Below, one piece after another: positions 16,393 through 25,049 of a stretch of DNA of 54,332 nucleotides. The DNA is taken from positions 1 to 54,332 of the forward strand of contig CAYLPJ010000045.1 in assembly GCA_964385465.1 (NCBI GenBank), written 5' to 3'. The notes under the pieces were generated by a model, which saw nothing but the letters and a program-made list of their open reading frames with translations, did no database searches and was not told the origin of the DNA. The translations under genes and the position numbers were made by a program. This DNA is from CAYLPJ01 sp964385465. Lineage in GTDB: Bacteria > Planctomycetota > Phycisphaerae > SM23-33. Position 1 is the first letter of the stretch. Every line of letters starts with the position of its first letter.

Positions 16393-17313
16393 CTAGGAGC
16401 GCACGGGCACCGAGAAGGTGAAGGTGGCGCCCTCGCCGGGGGTGGACTCGACGGTGATGTCCCCGCCCATGGCGCGGGCGATCTCGCGGCAGACGGCCAG
16501 GCCAAGCCCGTGGCCGCAGTTGCGGTCGCCCTGGTCGCAGCAGGTGGTGAAGAACGGCTCGAAGATCCGCTCGAGGTGCTCGGGGTCGATGCCCACGCCG
16601 TTGTCGCCGACGCGGAAGATCACGTCGTGGTCGTCCACCTCGGCCGACAAATCGATGCGCCTGGAACGGTCGGTCTTCAGCACCGCGTTGCGGGCATTGA
16701 GCAGGAGATTGAGCAGGACGTGCTGGAGCCGGACCTTGCACGCGGAGACCGTCGCCCCGTCCGGGGCCGAGACGGTCAGCTCGATGCCGTCCCGCTCGGG
16801 TCGCCGGCCGATGGCGAGAACGGTCTCGCCGAGAAGGTCCGCCAGGTCGAGCTCGTCGACGGCGCTGGGGCTGTTGCGGGTCAGGCCGAGGATGGCCTGG
16901 CAGATGTCGCTGGCCTGCCGGCCGGTCTCGGCGGCGCGGGCCAACGCCTTGTCCACCAGGGCGGGATTCTTGCGTGCCAACTGCGCGTAGTTGATGATGG
17001 GGGTGAGGATGTTGTTGAACTCGTGGGCGACCATGGCGGTCATGGTCCCCAGCGAGGCCAGCCGCTGAGTGTGGGCGAGCTGCCCCCGAAGGGCGTCGAC
17101 CTGCCCGTTGAGCCTCTCCAGCTCGGCCGCGGCGGTGAGGGCATTGTCTCCGGCTTCGCCGGGGCTGCCCTGGCTGTCTCCGGCGGCGCGGCGGGCTTGC
17201 GAGAGGGCGGCCTGGAGGCTGCGGTTCTCCGCCTCGAGGCGAGCCAGGCGCTCGGCATGCGGAACATCATTGGTACCGGCGGCTTCGGTCACTTCCGGAA
17301 GACCTCTTGCCAA
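16393..17313 (-). CDS. Soluble NtrB-type histidine kinase with a cysteine-rich ATP lid
   Basis: A 306-residue kinase with no membrane helix. An N-terminal coiled coil (about residues 18-88) leads to the H-box VAHEFNN with H97. The ATPase domain has the N-box NLLLNARNAV (N207), the G1 box DNGVG (237-241), the F-box EPFFTT and a G2 box GHGLGL. Between the F- and G2-boxes the usual short Lys/Gly segment is replaced by CCDQGDRNC (residues 258-266), with another Cys at 275. This raises the possibility of redox or metal control of ATP binding. The start is TTG 17313 behind GAGAGG. No response regulator is adjacent. Confidence 0.85.
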   Translation of the reverse strand: MARGLPEVTEAAGTNDVPHAERLARLEAENRSLQAALSQARRAAGDSQGSPGEAGDNALTAAAELERLNGQVDALRGQLAHTQRLASLGTMTAMVAHEFNNILTPIINYAQLARKNPALVDKALARAAETGRQASDICQAILGLTRNSPSAVDELDLADLLGETVLAIGRRPERDGIELTVSAPDGATVSACKVRLQHVLLNLLLNARNAVLKTDRSRRIDLSAEVDDHDVIFRVGDNGVGIDPEHLERIFEPFFTTCCDQGDRNCGHGLGLAVCREIARAMGGDITVESTPGEGATFTFSVPVRS

Positions 17314-17434
17314 GGGACTTGCCTCTCGCTATCTGGGAGCCCGACGGGTCGCATCCACCGTTGTTATCGGTCCGGGCATGGGAAAACTTAAGCTCTCGAA
17401 CCGGGGATTCCCCGACATTGAATAAGGACAGCGA

Positions 17435-17704
17435 GTGGACGCCCAGACGGCCCTCAATATGCTGCTGGACCTCGCCGAGGAGGCCGACATCGCCGTCCGG
17501 CGCGTCCCCGGTGCCGCCGGCGAGGGCGACCACCCGGGCGGGGCGCTCGTGCGCCTCAAGGGGCGCGAGATCCTCTTCCTCGATCCCGCGGCTCCCCTGA
17601 CCGACCAGGCCGAGGCCGTCGCCGCCGCTCTCCGCGGCCGCGAGATCGTCGAGGACCGCTACCTGCCCCCCGAGCTCCGCCGTCTCATCGACGGCGAGGT
17701 GTGA
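17435..17704 (+). CDS. Conserved small protein, function unknown
   Basis: An 89-residue acidic soluble protein. It begins with a helical stretch (TALNMLLDLAEEADI). A short beta segment, GALVRLKGREILFLD, follows. A helical C-terminus ends YLPPELRRLIDGE. The start is GTG 17435 with AAGGA six bases upstream. The ILFLDPAAPLTDQAEAVAAAL pattern recalls small proteins in other phyla that accompany DNA-binding or shape genes, but I cannot assign a family. It is divergent from the soluble histidine kinase and is followed by the hybrid kinase gene. Confidence 0.6.
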   Translation: MDAQTALNMLLDLAEEADIAVRRVPGAAGEGDHPGGALVRLKGREILFLDPAAPLTDQAEAVAAALRGREIVEDRYLPPELRRLIDGEV

Positions 17705-17731
17705 GCAGGCCTCGAGGCGGGAGCTTCTTTG

Positions 17732-17760
17732 CTGGCATGTCGCCCGATTCGCCGTATGCT
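17732..17760 (+). promoter_or_regulatory. Putative promoter of the hybrid kinase gene
   Basis: CTGGCA (17732-17737) and TATGCT (17755-17760) are 17 bp apart. The implied transcript start near 17767 lies downstream of the earliest possible start codon and supports ATG 17840 as the real one. Confidence 0.45.
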
Positions 17761-17839
17761 TAGTGTGTGTCGTCGGAGCGTCTGTCGGCAGGTCGCCCGG
17801 GAGACCCGACGGCGACGGCTTTCATGCGGAGCGTGTGCA

Positions 17840-20578
17840 ATGCGCCACGGACGCACAGCCAGGCCCGCCGTACCCGCCGCCGGCAGGCAGCGTTCGTTCG
17901 CCCGCCTGCTGCTGACGATGGCGGCGGCCGGGGCGGCATGGCTTCTGTCGGCGGGGGCCTCCGCGGCATCGAACAGCACCACCGCATCCGCCCCCGCCGG
18001 GCGCCAGCCTCGCGTCCTGGTGCTCCAGTCCTACAGCCACGGCTTCTCGTGGAGCGACAACGTCGGCTCCGGCATCCATTCGGTGTTCGACGAACGGGCC
18101 CACGAGGTGGAGCTGTGCTGCGAGTTCATGGACGTCAAACGGGTCTACACGCCGCAGTACCTGGAGGCCTACAAGAGCTTCCTGGCCGCCAAATACGCCG
18201 GACGCCGCATCGACGTGATGATCTGCTGCGACGACCACGCGCTGGATTTCGCCCTCGGACGCGGCGCCGAGCTGTTCCCCGACGTCCCGATCGTCTTCTG
18301 CGCCGTCAACGACTACCGCCCCGAGGCCGCGCCCCCCGGCCGGGAGATCACCGGGGTCATGGAGACCCTCGATATCCGGGCCACGCTGGAGGTCGCCCTG
18401 CGCCTGCACCCGGGCACGCGGGAGGTCGTGGTCATCACCGACCGCACGCGGACGGGCCTGGCGCTGCGGCGCCAGGCCGAGGCCGCCTTCGCCCCCTACG
18501 GCGGACGCCTGGAGTTCCGCTACCTGGAGCACCTCACGCCGGCGCGTCTGAAGCGTGAGGTCGCGGCGCTGAAGCCCGGCACGATCGTCTTGCCCTTCAT
18601 CTTCAGCCGCGACGAGGCCGGGCGCGCCTTCTCCCACGAGAAGAACCTGCAACTGCTCGCCAGCAGTTGCCCGGTGCCCATCTACAGCGTCTGGGAGTTC
18701 TACCTCGGCCACGGGATCGTCGGCGGCAAGCTCACGCGCGGGCGGATGCACGGCCGGGCCGCGGCGCGGATGGCGATGGCCGTGCTGGCCGGTCAGCCGG
18801 CGTCGGAGATCCCGGTCCTGGCCGGTCGGACGAACACGTACATGTTCGACTACCGCCAGTTGAAGCGGTTCAACGTGGCCGGCTCTTCCCTGCCGCCGGG
18901 CAGCGTGGTGACGCATCGTCCCGTGTCGCTGTACGAGGAGCACGCCGCATGGTTCTGGGCCGCCGGCGGGGCGATCGTCGTGCTCTCGCTGGCGGTCGTG
19001 GGGCTGGTGGGCAACATCGTCCGCCGCCGCCGGGCCGAGCAGGCCCTCCGCGAGAGCGAGCGGCGGTATCGCAGCCTCGTCGAGTCCGCACCGGTCGGGC
19101 TGGTCGTCCACCGGCATTGGGCGATCGTGTACGCCAACGACACGGCCGCGGAGATCCTCGGCGTGGCGGACGCCGAAACGCTGGTCGGCCGATCCCTTCA
19201 CGACTTCATCCCGCCGGAGGCCAGGGACCGCGTGGCCGATGAGCTCGCGCGGATCCAGGCCACGTCCCAGCCCATCCCCAGCACGGAAGACCGCATCCGG
19301 CGCGAGGACGGCACGGTGGTGAGCGTGGCCGTCTCGGCGGCGGCGGTGACGTTCCGGGGTGCCCCGGCGGTGCAGACGATCCTGCTGGACATCACCCGCC
19401 GCAAGGCCCTGGAGGAGCAGCTCCGCCACGCACAGAAGATGGAGGCCGTCGGGCACCTCGCCGGCGGGGTCGCCCACGACTTCAACAACCAGTTGACGGT
19501 GATCAGCGGCTACTGCGATCTGGCGCTGGGGGGAGGGGGACTCGACGCCGAGACCAGGGCGTCGCTGGGGGAGGTCCGCCGCGCCGCCTCGCGGGCCAAG
19601 GAACTGACCGCCAAGCTCCTGGCCTTCGGGCGCAAGCAGGTCCTCCGTCCCGAGCGGCTGGACCTGCACGAGGAACTTCTCGCCATGCGCGAGCCGCTGA
19701 CGCGGATGGTCGGCGAGGACGTCGAGATCGCCCTCCGCAGCCGCCCCGCCGAGGCGACCGCCGAGCTCGATCCGGGGCAGTTCGAGCAGGCCGTCATCAA
19801 CGCCGTCATCAACGCCCGCGACGCCATGCCCGAAGGCGGGCAGGTGACGATCTCGGCGACCGCCCGCGAGGGCACCGTGCCCGGCTCGGCCCCGCAGGAC
19901 CGGACGCCGGCCGGGAGCCACGTGGAAGTCACCATCGCCGACGAAGGCTGCGGCATGGACGCCGAGACGCTCGATCGCGTCTTCGAGCCCTTCTTCACCA
20001 CCAAGGACGTCGGCAAGGGGACGGGGCTGGGCCTGGCGATGGTGTACGGGTTCGTCACCCAGAGCGGCGGGACGGTGGAGATCGACAGCACGCCCGGCGA
20101 GGGCACGGTGGTGACGATGCGATTCCCCGCCGCCGGCGATGAGGTGACCCATCAGGACCGGCCCCCGGAAGAGCCCGCCGAGTTGGAGCGGGGCAACGAG
20201 GCCGTTCTGGTCGTCGAAGACGAGCCGGCCGTGCGGGAGTATGTCGTCCAGGCCCTCCGGAGGCTCGGCTACGAGGTCCGCAGCACCGGCGTGCCCACCG
20301 ACGCGCCCGGCCTCGCCCGCGATGGCGGCCGGGAGATCGACCTGCTGCTGACCGACGTCGTCATGCCCCGGATGGGCGGCGTCGAGCTGGCCGAGCGATT
20401 GATCTGCGAACACCCCGGCCTGGCCGTGCTGTTCATTTCCGGGCACGCCAACCATCGGCGTGACGGCCGGCGCCGCCTGCCGCCCGACGCCCCGCTGCTC
20501 CGCAAGCCGTTCACCGTCGAGGCGCTGGCCGCCGCCGTCCGGCGGGCCCTTGCCGGGCGGGCCGACTCGGTATCCTGA
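17840..20578 (+). CDS. Hybrid sensor histidine kinase with periplasmic ABC-type binding domain
   Basis: A 912-residue membrane sensor. An N-terminal signal/TM helix (about 20-42) is followed by a periplasmic binding-protein-like domain (about 57-350, RVLVLQSYSHGFSW and ALDFALGRGAELFPDVPIVF). A second TM helix lies at 371-394. A PAS domain (about 405-530) comes next, then HisKA with VAHDFNNQL (H546), and HATPase with the NARDAM and DEGCGM boxes and GTGLGLAM. The C-terminal receiver has Asp839 in LLLTDVVMP, acidic residues in VVEDEP, and the lysine in LLRKPF. ATG 17840 has GGAG seven bases upstream; longer in-frame starts back to 17729 are less likely. It is an orphan: no regulator with an output domain lies nearby. 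Confidence 0.88.
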   Translation: MRHGRTARPAVPAAGRQRSFARLLLTMAAAGAAWLLSAGASAASNSTTASAPAGRQPRVLVLQSYSHGFSWSDNVGSGIHSVFDERAHEVELCCEFMDVKRVYTPQYLEAYKSFLAAKYAGRRIDVMICCDDHALDFALGRGAELFPDVPIVFCAVNDYRPEAAPPGREITGVMETLDIRATLEVALRLHPGTREVVVITDRTRTGLALRRQAEAAFAPYGGRLEFRYLEHLTPARLKREVAALKPGTIVLPFIFSRDEAGRAFSHEKNLQLLASSCPVPIYSVWEFYLGHGIVGGKLTRGRMHGRAAARMAMAVLAGQPASEIPVLAGRTNTYMFDYRQLKRFNVAGSSLPPGSVVTHRPVSLYEEHAAWFWAAGGAIVVLSLAVVGLVGNIVRRRRAEQALRESERRYRSLVESAPVGLVVHRHWAIVYANDTAAEILGVADAETLVGRSLHDFIPPEARDRVADELARIQATSQPIPSTEDRIRREDGTVVSVAVSAAAVTFRGAPAVQTILLDITRRKALEEQLRHAQKMEAVGHLAGGVAHDFNNQLTVISGYCDLALGGGGLDAETRASLGEVRRAASRAKELTAKLLAFGRKQVLRPERLDLHEELLAMREPLTRMVGEDVEIALRSRPAEATAELDPGQFEQAVINAVINARDAMPEGGQVTISATAREGTVPGSAPQDRTPAGSHVEVTIADEGCGMDAETLDRVFEPFFTTKDVGKGTGLGLAMVYGFVTQSGGTVEIDSTPGEGTVVTMRFPAAGDEVTHQDRPPEEPAELERGNEAVLVVEDEPAVREYVVQALRRLGYEVRSTGVPTDAPGLARDGGREIDLLLTDVVMPRMGGVELAERLICEHPGLAVLFISGHANHRRDGRRRLPPDAPLLRKPFTVEALAAAVRRALAGRADSVS

Positions 20579-20583
20579 TCGCG

Positions 20584-20615
20584 CCCGCCGGCGTCACGCC
20601 GTCACCGCCGGCGGG
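20584..20615. terminator. Bidirectional hairpin between convergent genes
   Basis: CCCGCCGGCG (20584-20593) and CGCCGGCGGG (20606-20615) form a perfect 10-bp stem with a 12-nt loop. It starts 6 bp after the hybrid kinase stop and covers the last codons of the convergent enolase-superfamily gene. There is no T-run, so it could be a factor-dependent or weak intrinsic terminator for both. Confidence 0.5.
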
Positions 20616-22021
20616 GGCAGTTCGCGGTGGATTTCATCGGCGCGGTAGCCGAAGCCCGGCCCCCGGATCGTCGAAAGATCGACGCAGCCGTCGCGGCGCG
20701 TATAGAGCCCCGGATGCACCTCGGCTTCGGCCAGCGAGGCCAGGGGGTAGAACTGCATCCCGTTGGTCTCCACGCCCATGATCGTCCCGGCGTGGGCGGC
20801 CAGGCGGCAGTGGGGGACCTGGGCGAGCATCGGATTGGTCAGGTCCTGGACCATCAGCGTCATGCCATGCGCCTTGGCCCAGCAGAGCGTCAGCAAGGCC
20901 CCGGTCTGGGTTTTGCATGTCTTCAGCGCCACGCCCGTCCAGCCCAGCGACCGCCCGAGGCGCACCAGGCGCCAGTCGTGAGCGCTCTCGTCCATGAACA
21001 GCGGCTTGCGGGCGGAGACGCCGTGGACGTCGATCCGGTTGGCATCCAGGTCGTACGGGAACGGCTGCTCGACGTACAGGATCATCCCGTAGACCCGGGG
21101 CTGCTCCACGAGGAGCCGGTCCAGGATCCCGTTGACGTAGGCCGGCTCGGTTACCGTGCAGTTGAAATCGCTGGTCAGCCAGAGCACGCCCTCGTCGATG
21201 CCCATCCGCCCGACGCGGACCAGGCGGTCGTAGTCCCACGCCGCGTCGTTCCCGCGGAGCTTGACCTTCAGGCAGGTCAGGCCGTCCCGGCGAATCCAGT
21301 CCCGCAGCAGCACGGGATAGCCGTCCGCCGGCTCCTCGCCGGTCAGGTCGGACTCGTCGACCGCGTCCTTCCCGCCCACCAGGTGCCAGGCCGGGAGCCT
21401 CTCCGGCGGGTCGGCGACCAGGAAGTCCGCCGGGTACCGTCCGGCGAAGGACACGGCGGCCCCATCGGCGGGGGTCAGCCAGCCGGCCAGGTCCGTGGAG
21501 AGGTACTCCCCCGTGTAGGTCTCGTAGACGTCCCGTCCGACCAGCCGGCCGAACGCGTCGTGGAGGGCGATGTCGAACGCCGAGCAGCAGACCAGCGCGG
21601 CCAGGTGGGGCATGGGGTGGTCGAGCCCCTCGTTGAACGCGGCCCGCAGCGGCTCCAGGCGGTCGGCGAGGAAGGCGGCCCCGACCTCCATGGCGTGTCC
21701 GGCGCGTTCGAACCGCGCCCACTCGGCGGTGAGTGTCCGGCAGAAGGCGACCAGGGCGTCGTGGCGGGCCTCGTAGCTCAGGTCGCAGGGCCAGACCCAC
21801 TGGACGCTCAGGGGCGTCTCGCCCCAGCCTTCGGCCCGCCGGCCGTCGGCGGACTCGACGGTGACCCGCACGCGGGCGCAGGTCACCTTGGTGGTGACCT
21901 CGGGGCCGAACTTCAGCGGCACGCGGGTTTCGATCGGCAGGAGGTACAGCTCGGCGGCGACGGGGCGGATGTCGGTCGGCTTGGGCATGGTTCGCGGGCT
22001 CCGGTCAGCGGGATCGGTCAT
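20594..22021 (-). CDS. Enolase-superfamily (mandelate racemase/muconate lactonizing-like) enzyme
   Basis: A 475-residue protein. The capping domain occupies about residues 18-180. The barrel follows with KVKLRG (KxK-type general base), then metal-ligand positions in SDFNCTV, a Glu in YVEQPF and the acidic pair in MDESAHDW. The opposite base is in VALKTCKTQTG, so the active site appears intact. The protein is longer than the usual 360-400 residues, with an inserted segment at about 195-235. It starts at ATG 22021, overlapping the stop of the UroD-like gene (ATGA), so the two are coupled. The pair suggests a catabolic function; the substrate is unknown. Confidence 0.82.
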   Translation of the reverse strand: MTDPADRSPRTMPKPTDIRPVAAELYLLPIETRVPLKFGPEVTTKVTCARVRVTVESADGRRAEGWGETPLSVQWVWPCDLSYEARHDALVAFCRTLTAEWARFERAGHAMEVGAAFLADRLEPLRAAFNEGLDHPMPHLAALVCCSAFDIALHDAFGRLVGRDVYETYTGEYLSTDLAGWLTPADGAAVSFAGRYPADFLVADPPERLPAWHLVGGKDAVDESDLTGEEPADGYPVLLRDWIRRDGLTCLKVKLRGNDAAWDYDRLVRVGRMGIDEGVLWLTSDFNCTVTEPAYVNGILDRLLVEQPRVYGMILYVEQPFPYDLDANRIDVHGVSARKPLFMDESAHDWRLVRLGRSLGWTGVALKTCKTQTGALLTLCWAKAHGMTLMVQDLTNPMLAQVPHCRLAAHAGTIMGVETNGMQFYPLASLAEAEVHPGLYTRRDGCVDLSTIRGPGFGYRADEIHRELPPPAVTA

Positions 22022-23076
22022 CGGCGCGAGAGCTTCTCGTATTCCTCGTTATAGATCAGGCAGCTCTCGACCGGCGTGTTCGGCGGGATGTGGTTGCCCA
22101 CGGCCAGGAAGAAGCCCGGGCACGCCTTGCCGATGTCCATGCAGCGGCGGACCTCGGTGCGGATCTGCTCGGCCGTGCCGCGAAGCAGCACCCGCGTATC
22201 GGCATTGCCGATCAGCGCATGGGTTCGTCCGAACCGCTCGGCCGCGCGGGCCAGGTCCGTCAGGGGCTCGAAGACGAAGCCGTGGACGCCGCAGGCGGCG
22301 ATGTCGTCGAGGAACTCGGTGTAGTTGCCGTCGGACGTATACAGGACCTTCTTGCCGCTGTCTGCCAGGGGAGCGTAGAACCGCTTGTAGTTGGGGAACA
22401 CGTAGGTGCGGTACCAGTCCGGCGGCAGGAAGGGCCCCTCGGTCCAGACGATGTCGTCGTGGCTCATCACCACGGGCACGTCGGCGTCGGCGAGCGCCTC
22501 GTAGTACTGGAGGATCCACGAGGCGTAGCGGTTCGTCAGGTCGCCGAAGGCCTCGAGGTCCACCCCGGCGGCCAGCAGGAGCGTGTCCCACCCGAGCAGG
22601 TCGATCAGCCCGGAGATGCAAGTGATGTAGATGCCGGTCATGTGGACCATGTCCGGCCAGGCCTCGCAGTTGGCGCGGTAGGCGTCCTCGAAGCGTTTCG
22701 TGGTGGCGGCGCGGTCGATGGGGCCGAAGGTCTCCCAGGGGTCGAAGGCCAGGGCGTCTTCCGGTTCGGCGAACAGGGCGGACCGCTGCTCGTCGAAGTC
22801 CACGCCGCCGTCGGCGTAGGCGCAGTGGCCCATGCGGCTTCGCACGTCCTGGAACTCCCCGCCGCCGATGTGGGTGGCCCACCAGAGGTCGAAGCTCCAC
22901 GCCTTGACGAATGCCCGCTGTGCCCGTCGCTTGACGTCCTGCGGACTGTCGTGCGTGACCGCTATGCCGGTCACCTCCGACAGCAGTGCCCAGTGCCCGC
23001 AGGCCGAGTATTCCGTCCGCGGAACCCGCGGGGGCATCCGAAGCTCCAACGCCGCCATGCCGTCCTGAAAGCTCAT
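22018..23076 (-). CDS. Uroporphyrinogen decarboxylase-like (URO-D fold) protein
   Basis: A 352-residue protein of the divergent UroD/MtaA-like family, not a canonical heme enzyme. Visible features are the N-terminal RMPPRVPRTEYSACGHW, VVMSHDDIVWTEGPFLPPDWYRTYVFPNYKRF, VLYTSDGNYTEFLDDIAACGVHGF and ALIGNADTRVLL. Planctomycetes, Lentisphaerae and gut anaerobes carry many such paralogs, several near corrinoid methyltransferases or sugar enzymes. GGGAG precedes the ATG at 23076. It is the first gene of the two-gene unit with the enolase-superfamily enzyme and has its own promoter at 23126-23154. Confidence 0.8.
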   Translation of the reverse strand: MSFQDGMAALELRMPPRVPRTEYSACGHWALLSEVTGIAVTHDSPQDVKRRAQRAFVKAWSFDLWWATHIGGGEFQDVRSRMGHCAYADGGVDFDEQRSALFAEPEDALAFDPWETFGPIDRAATTKRFEDAYRANCEAWPDMVHMTGIYITCISGLIDLLGWDTLLLAAGVDLEAFGDLTNRYASWILQYYEALADADVPVVMSHDDIVWTEGPFLPPDWYRTYVFPNYKRFYAPLADSGKKVLYTSDGNYTEFLDDIAACGVHGFVFEPLTDLARAAERFGRTHALIGNADTRVLLRGTAEQIRTEVRRCMDIGKACPGFFLAVGNHIPPNTPVESCLIYNEEYEKLSRR

Positions 23077-23125
23077 CCGCACGCTCCCTGTGCCTCGCCG
23101 CCTCGGCTCCCGCGGCGACGCCCGG

Positions 23126-23154
23126 AGTATACCCGCGCCGCGACCCGCTGGCCA
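23126..23154 (-). promoter_or_regulatory. Putative promoter of the UroD-like gene
   Basis: On the minus strand TGGCCA (23149-23154) and TATACT (23126-23131) are 17 bp apart. The predicted leader is about 43 nt. The -35 box is a perfect palindrome and can also serve the rightward nadC promoter. Confidence 0.5.
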
Positions 23155-23178
23155 GCGAGGCCGGGTTTGCGGTATGCT
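23149..23178 (+). promoter_or_regulatory. Putative nadC promoter sharing the palindromic -35 box
   Basis: TGGCCA (23149-23154) and TATGCT (23173-23178) are 18 bp apart. Transcription would start near 23185, three bases before the nadC ATG. Confidence 0.4.
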
Positions 23179-23187
23179 GCGGGGACC

Positions 23188-24084
23188 ATGGCCAGACCCG
23201 TCGGACAGCGCGAAATGGAGAACCTGCGGCGCCTGCTCGATATGGCCCGCGCCGAGGACCTCGGCGCCGGCGACGTCACGGCCGCGCTGCTGCCGGAAAA
23301 CCTCGCGGCGGAGGGGCAGTTCGTCGCGCGCGAACCGCTCGTGTTCTGTGGGGGCTTCTTCCTCCACGCGATCGCCGACGCGTACGACTTGGGCATCCGC
23401 ACGAACGTGGCCGTCGCCGACGGCGAGCGCGTCGAGCCCGGCGCCGAGCTCGCCCGATGGACCGGCCCGGCCCGCTCGGTGCTCTCGGCCGAGCGGGTGG
23501 CGCTGAACTTCCTCCAGCGGCTCGGCGGCGTGGCGACGACCACCGGCCGGTACGTCGACGCCGTCGCCGGGACGGACGCGGCCATCCTGGACACGCGCAA
23601 GACCACGCCGGGCTGGCGGGACCTCGAGAAGTACGCCGTCCGCGTCGGCGGGGGGACCAACCACCGCCGCGGGCTCCACGACGCGATCCTCATCAAGGAC
23701 AATCACCTTGCCGCCCTCGCCCGGGCCGGCAGCGACGACGCCCTCGCCGACATCGGCCGCGCCCTCGCCGACGCACGCCGCCGACTCGGCCCCGACGGGT
23801 TCGTCGAGATCGAGGTGGACACGCTGGTCCAGCTCGACAAGGCCCTGACGCTGCCCGTGGACATCGTGCTGCTGGACAACATGCCGCCGGGCGACCTCGC
23901 CGAGGCCGTTCGCCGCCGCGATGCCGCGGGCCTCCGCGGACGCGTGGCGCTGGAGGCCTCCGGCGGCATCACGCTGGAGACCGTCGCCGAAGTTGCCGCC
24001 GCCGGGGTGGACCGCATCTCCGTCGGCGCCCTGACCCACTCGCCCGCCGCCGTGGACATCGCCCTGGACGTCCGGCTGTCATGA
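23188..24084 (+). CDS. nadC: Nicotinate-nucleotide pyrophosphorylase (carboxylating)
   Basis: A 298-residue protein of normal length. It converts quinolinate and PRPP to nicotinate mononucleotide in NAD synthesis. The family motifs are present: EDLGAGDVT near residue 23, ALNFLQRLGGVAT, DTRKTTPGWR, KYAVRVGGGTNHR, ILIKDNH, EIEVDT, VLLDNM and the C-terminal ASGGIT with RISVGALTHS. The start is ATG 23188; a -10-like TATGCT only nine bases upstream suggests a nearly leaderless mRNA. It overlaps birA by four bases and heads a three-gene unit. Its product feeds the same NAMN pool that CinA replenishes. Confidence 0.95.
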   Translation: MARPVGQREMENLRRLLDMARAEDLGAGDVTAALLPENLAAEGQFVAREPLVFCGGFFLHAIADAYDLGIRTNVAVADGERVEPGAELARWTGPARSVLSAERVALNFLQRLGGVATTTGRYVDAVAGTDAAILDTRKTTPGWRDLEKYAVRVGGGTNHRRGLHDAILIKDNHLAALARAGSDDALADIGRALADARRRLGPDGFVEIEVDTLVQLDKALTLPVDIVLLDNMPPGDLAEAVRRRDAAGLRGRVALEASGGITLETVAEVAAAGVDRISVGALTHSPAAVDIALDVRLS

Positions 24085-25049
24085 CCGACGCTGACCGCAT
24101 CCTCGCCTTGCTCTACGACCGCCGCGAGGGCTACACCGCCCTGACGGAACTCGCCCGCGCCGCCGGTGTCGGCATCCCGGGCGTCAAGAAGGCCCTGGAC
24201 GCTCTCGCCCGCGGCGGCCAGCAGTTCGAATGGTCGCCCTCGACGGGTGTGCGGCTCTCTCGCCCGGCGAAGCCGACGCCGCACCTCATCGAGCGGGACC
24301 TCGCCACGCACCGCGTGGGTCGTCACGTGATCTGCTTCGACGAGGTCGCCTCGACCAACGACGTCGCCCTCGATGCCGCCGGCCAGGGGGGCGCCGACGG
24401 CCTGGCCGTCCTCGCCGAGGCCCAGACCGCCGGGCGCGGGCGCCTCGGCCGACGGTGGCTCAGCCCGCCGGGGGCCAACATCCTGCTCTCCACGCTGCTG
24501 CTGGACTCGCCCCCCGACCAGCCGCCCGCCGAGGGGCTCACCATCGCCGCCGGCCTGGCCGTCTGCGAGGCGATCGAGACCAGCGGCGCTACCGACGCGG
24601 AGGTGAAGTGGCCCAACGACGTGCTCGTCGACGGCCGAAAGGTCGCCGGCGTGCTGATCGAGACCCGCCGCACCGCCGGCGAACGGGCGGCCGCGGTCGG
24701 TATCGGCGTCAACGTCAACGCCGCCCCGCCGGCCGAGCGGGTAGACGCCCCCGCGACCTGCCTGGCGGACGTCCTGGGCTCACCGGTGGAGCGCGTGGAC
24801 GTCGCCTGCGAGCTGCTGGGGCGGCTGGATGGGTGGGTGGCCCGGCTCGCGGCCGGACAGACCGACCTGCTCCATCGGCGGTTCGTCGCGCGGTGCCGGA
24901 TGATAGGCCGGCGCGTCACGGTCGCGGTCGGCCCGCACCGGTACACCGGGCGCGTGCTCGACGTCGACCCTGCCGCCGGGCTGGTGCTCCAGGACGACGA
25001 GGGGGCCACCTGCCGCCTGCCGGCCGAGGGCGCGACCATCCTGCCATGA
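24081..25049 (+). CDS. birA: Biotin operon repressor / biotin-[acetyl-CoA carboxylase] ligase
   Basis: A 322-residue bifunctional-type BirA. The N-terminal winged helix (about residues 1-60, ALTELARAAGVGIPGVKKALDAL) implies DNA binding as well as ligase activity. The catalytic domain has GRGRLGRRW at 118-126 (biotinyl-AMP loop), KWPND at 176-180, and VAGVLIE. The C-terminal SH3-like domain ends RYTGRVLDVDPAAGLVLQ. It attaches biotin to carboxylases. ATG 24081 overlaps the nadC stop, and its own stop overlaps the next ATG (25046-25049), so translation is coupled throughout the unit. Biotin genes are not present in the window. Confidence 0.93.
   Translation: MTDADRILALLYDRREGYTALTELARAAGVGIPGVKKALDALARGGQQFEWSPSTGVRLSRPAKPTPHLIERDLATHRVGRHVICFDEVASTNDVALDAAGQGGADGLAVLAEAQTAGRGRLGRRWLSPPGANILLSTLLLDSPPDQPPAEGLTIAAGLAVCEAIETSGATDAEVKWPNDVLVDGRKVAGVLIETRRTAGERAAAVGIGVNVNAAPPAERVDAPATCLADVLGSPVERVDVACELLGRLDGWVARLAAGQTDLLHRRFVARCRMIGRRVTVAVGPHRYTGRVLDVDPAAGLVLQDDEGATCRLPAEGATILP

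Noticed and set aside
17729..17839. A longer N-terminus for the hybrid kinase
   Set aside because: The extra residues are Arg/Cys-rich without a family match, and a promoter-like TATGCT lies inside the stretch; ATG 17840 has its own GGAG.
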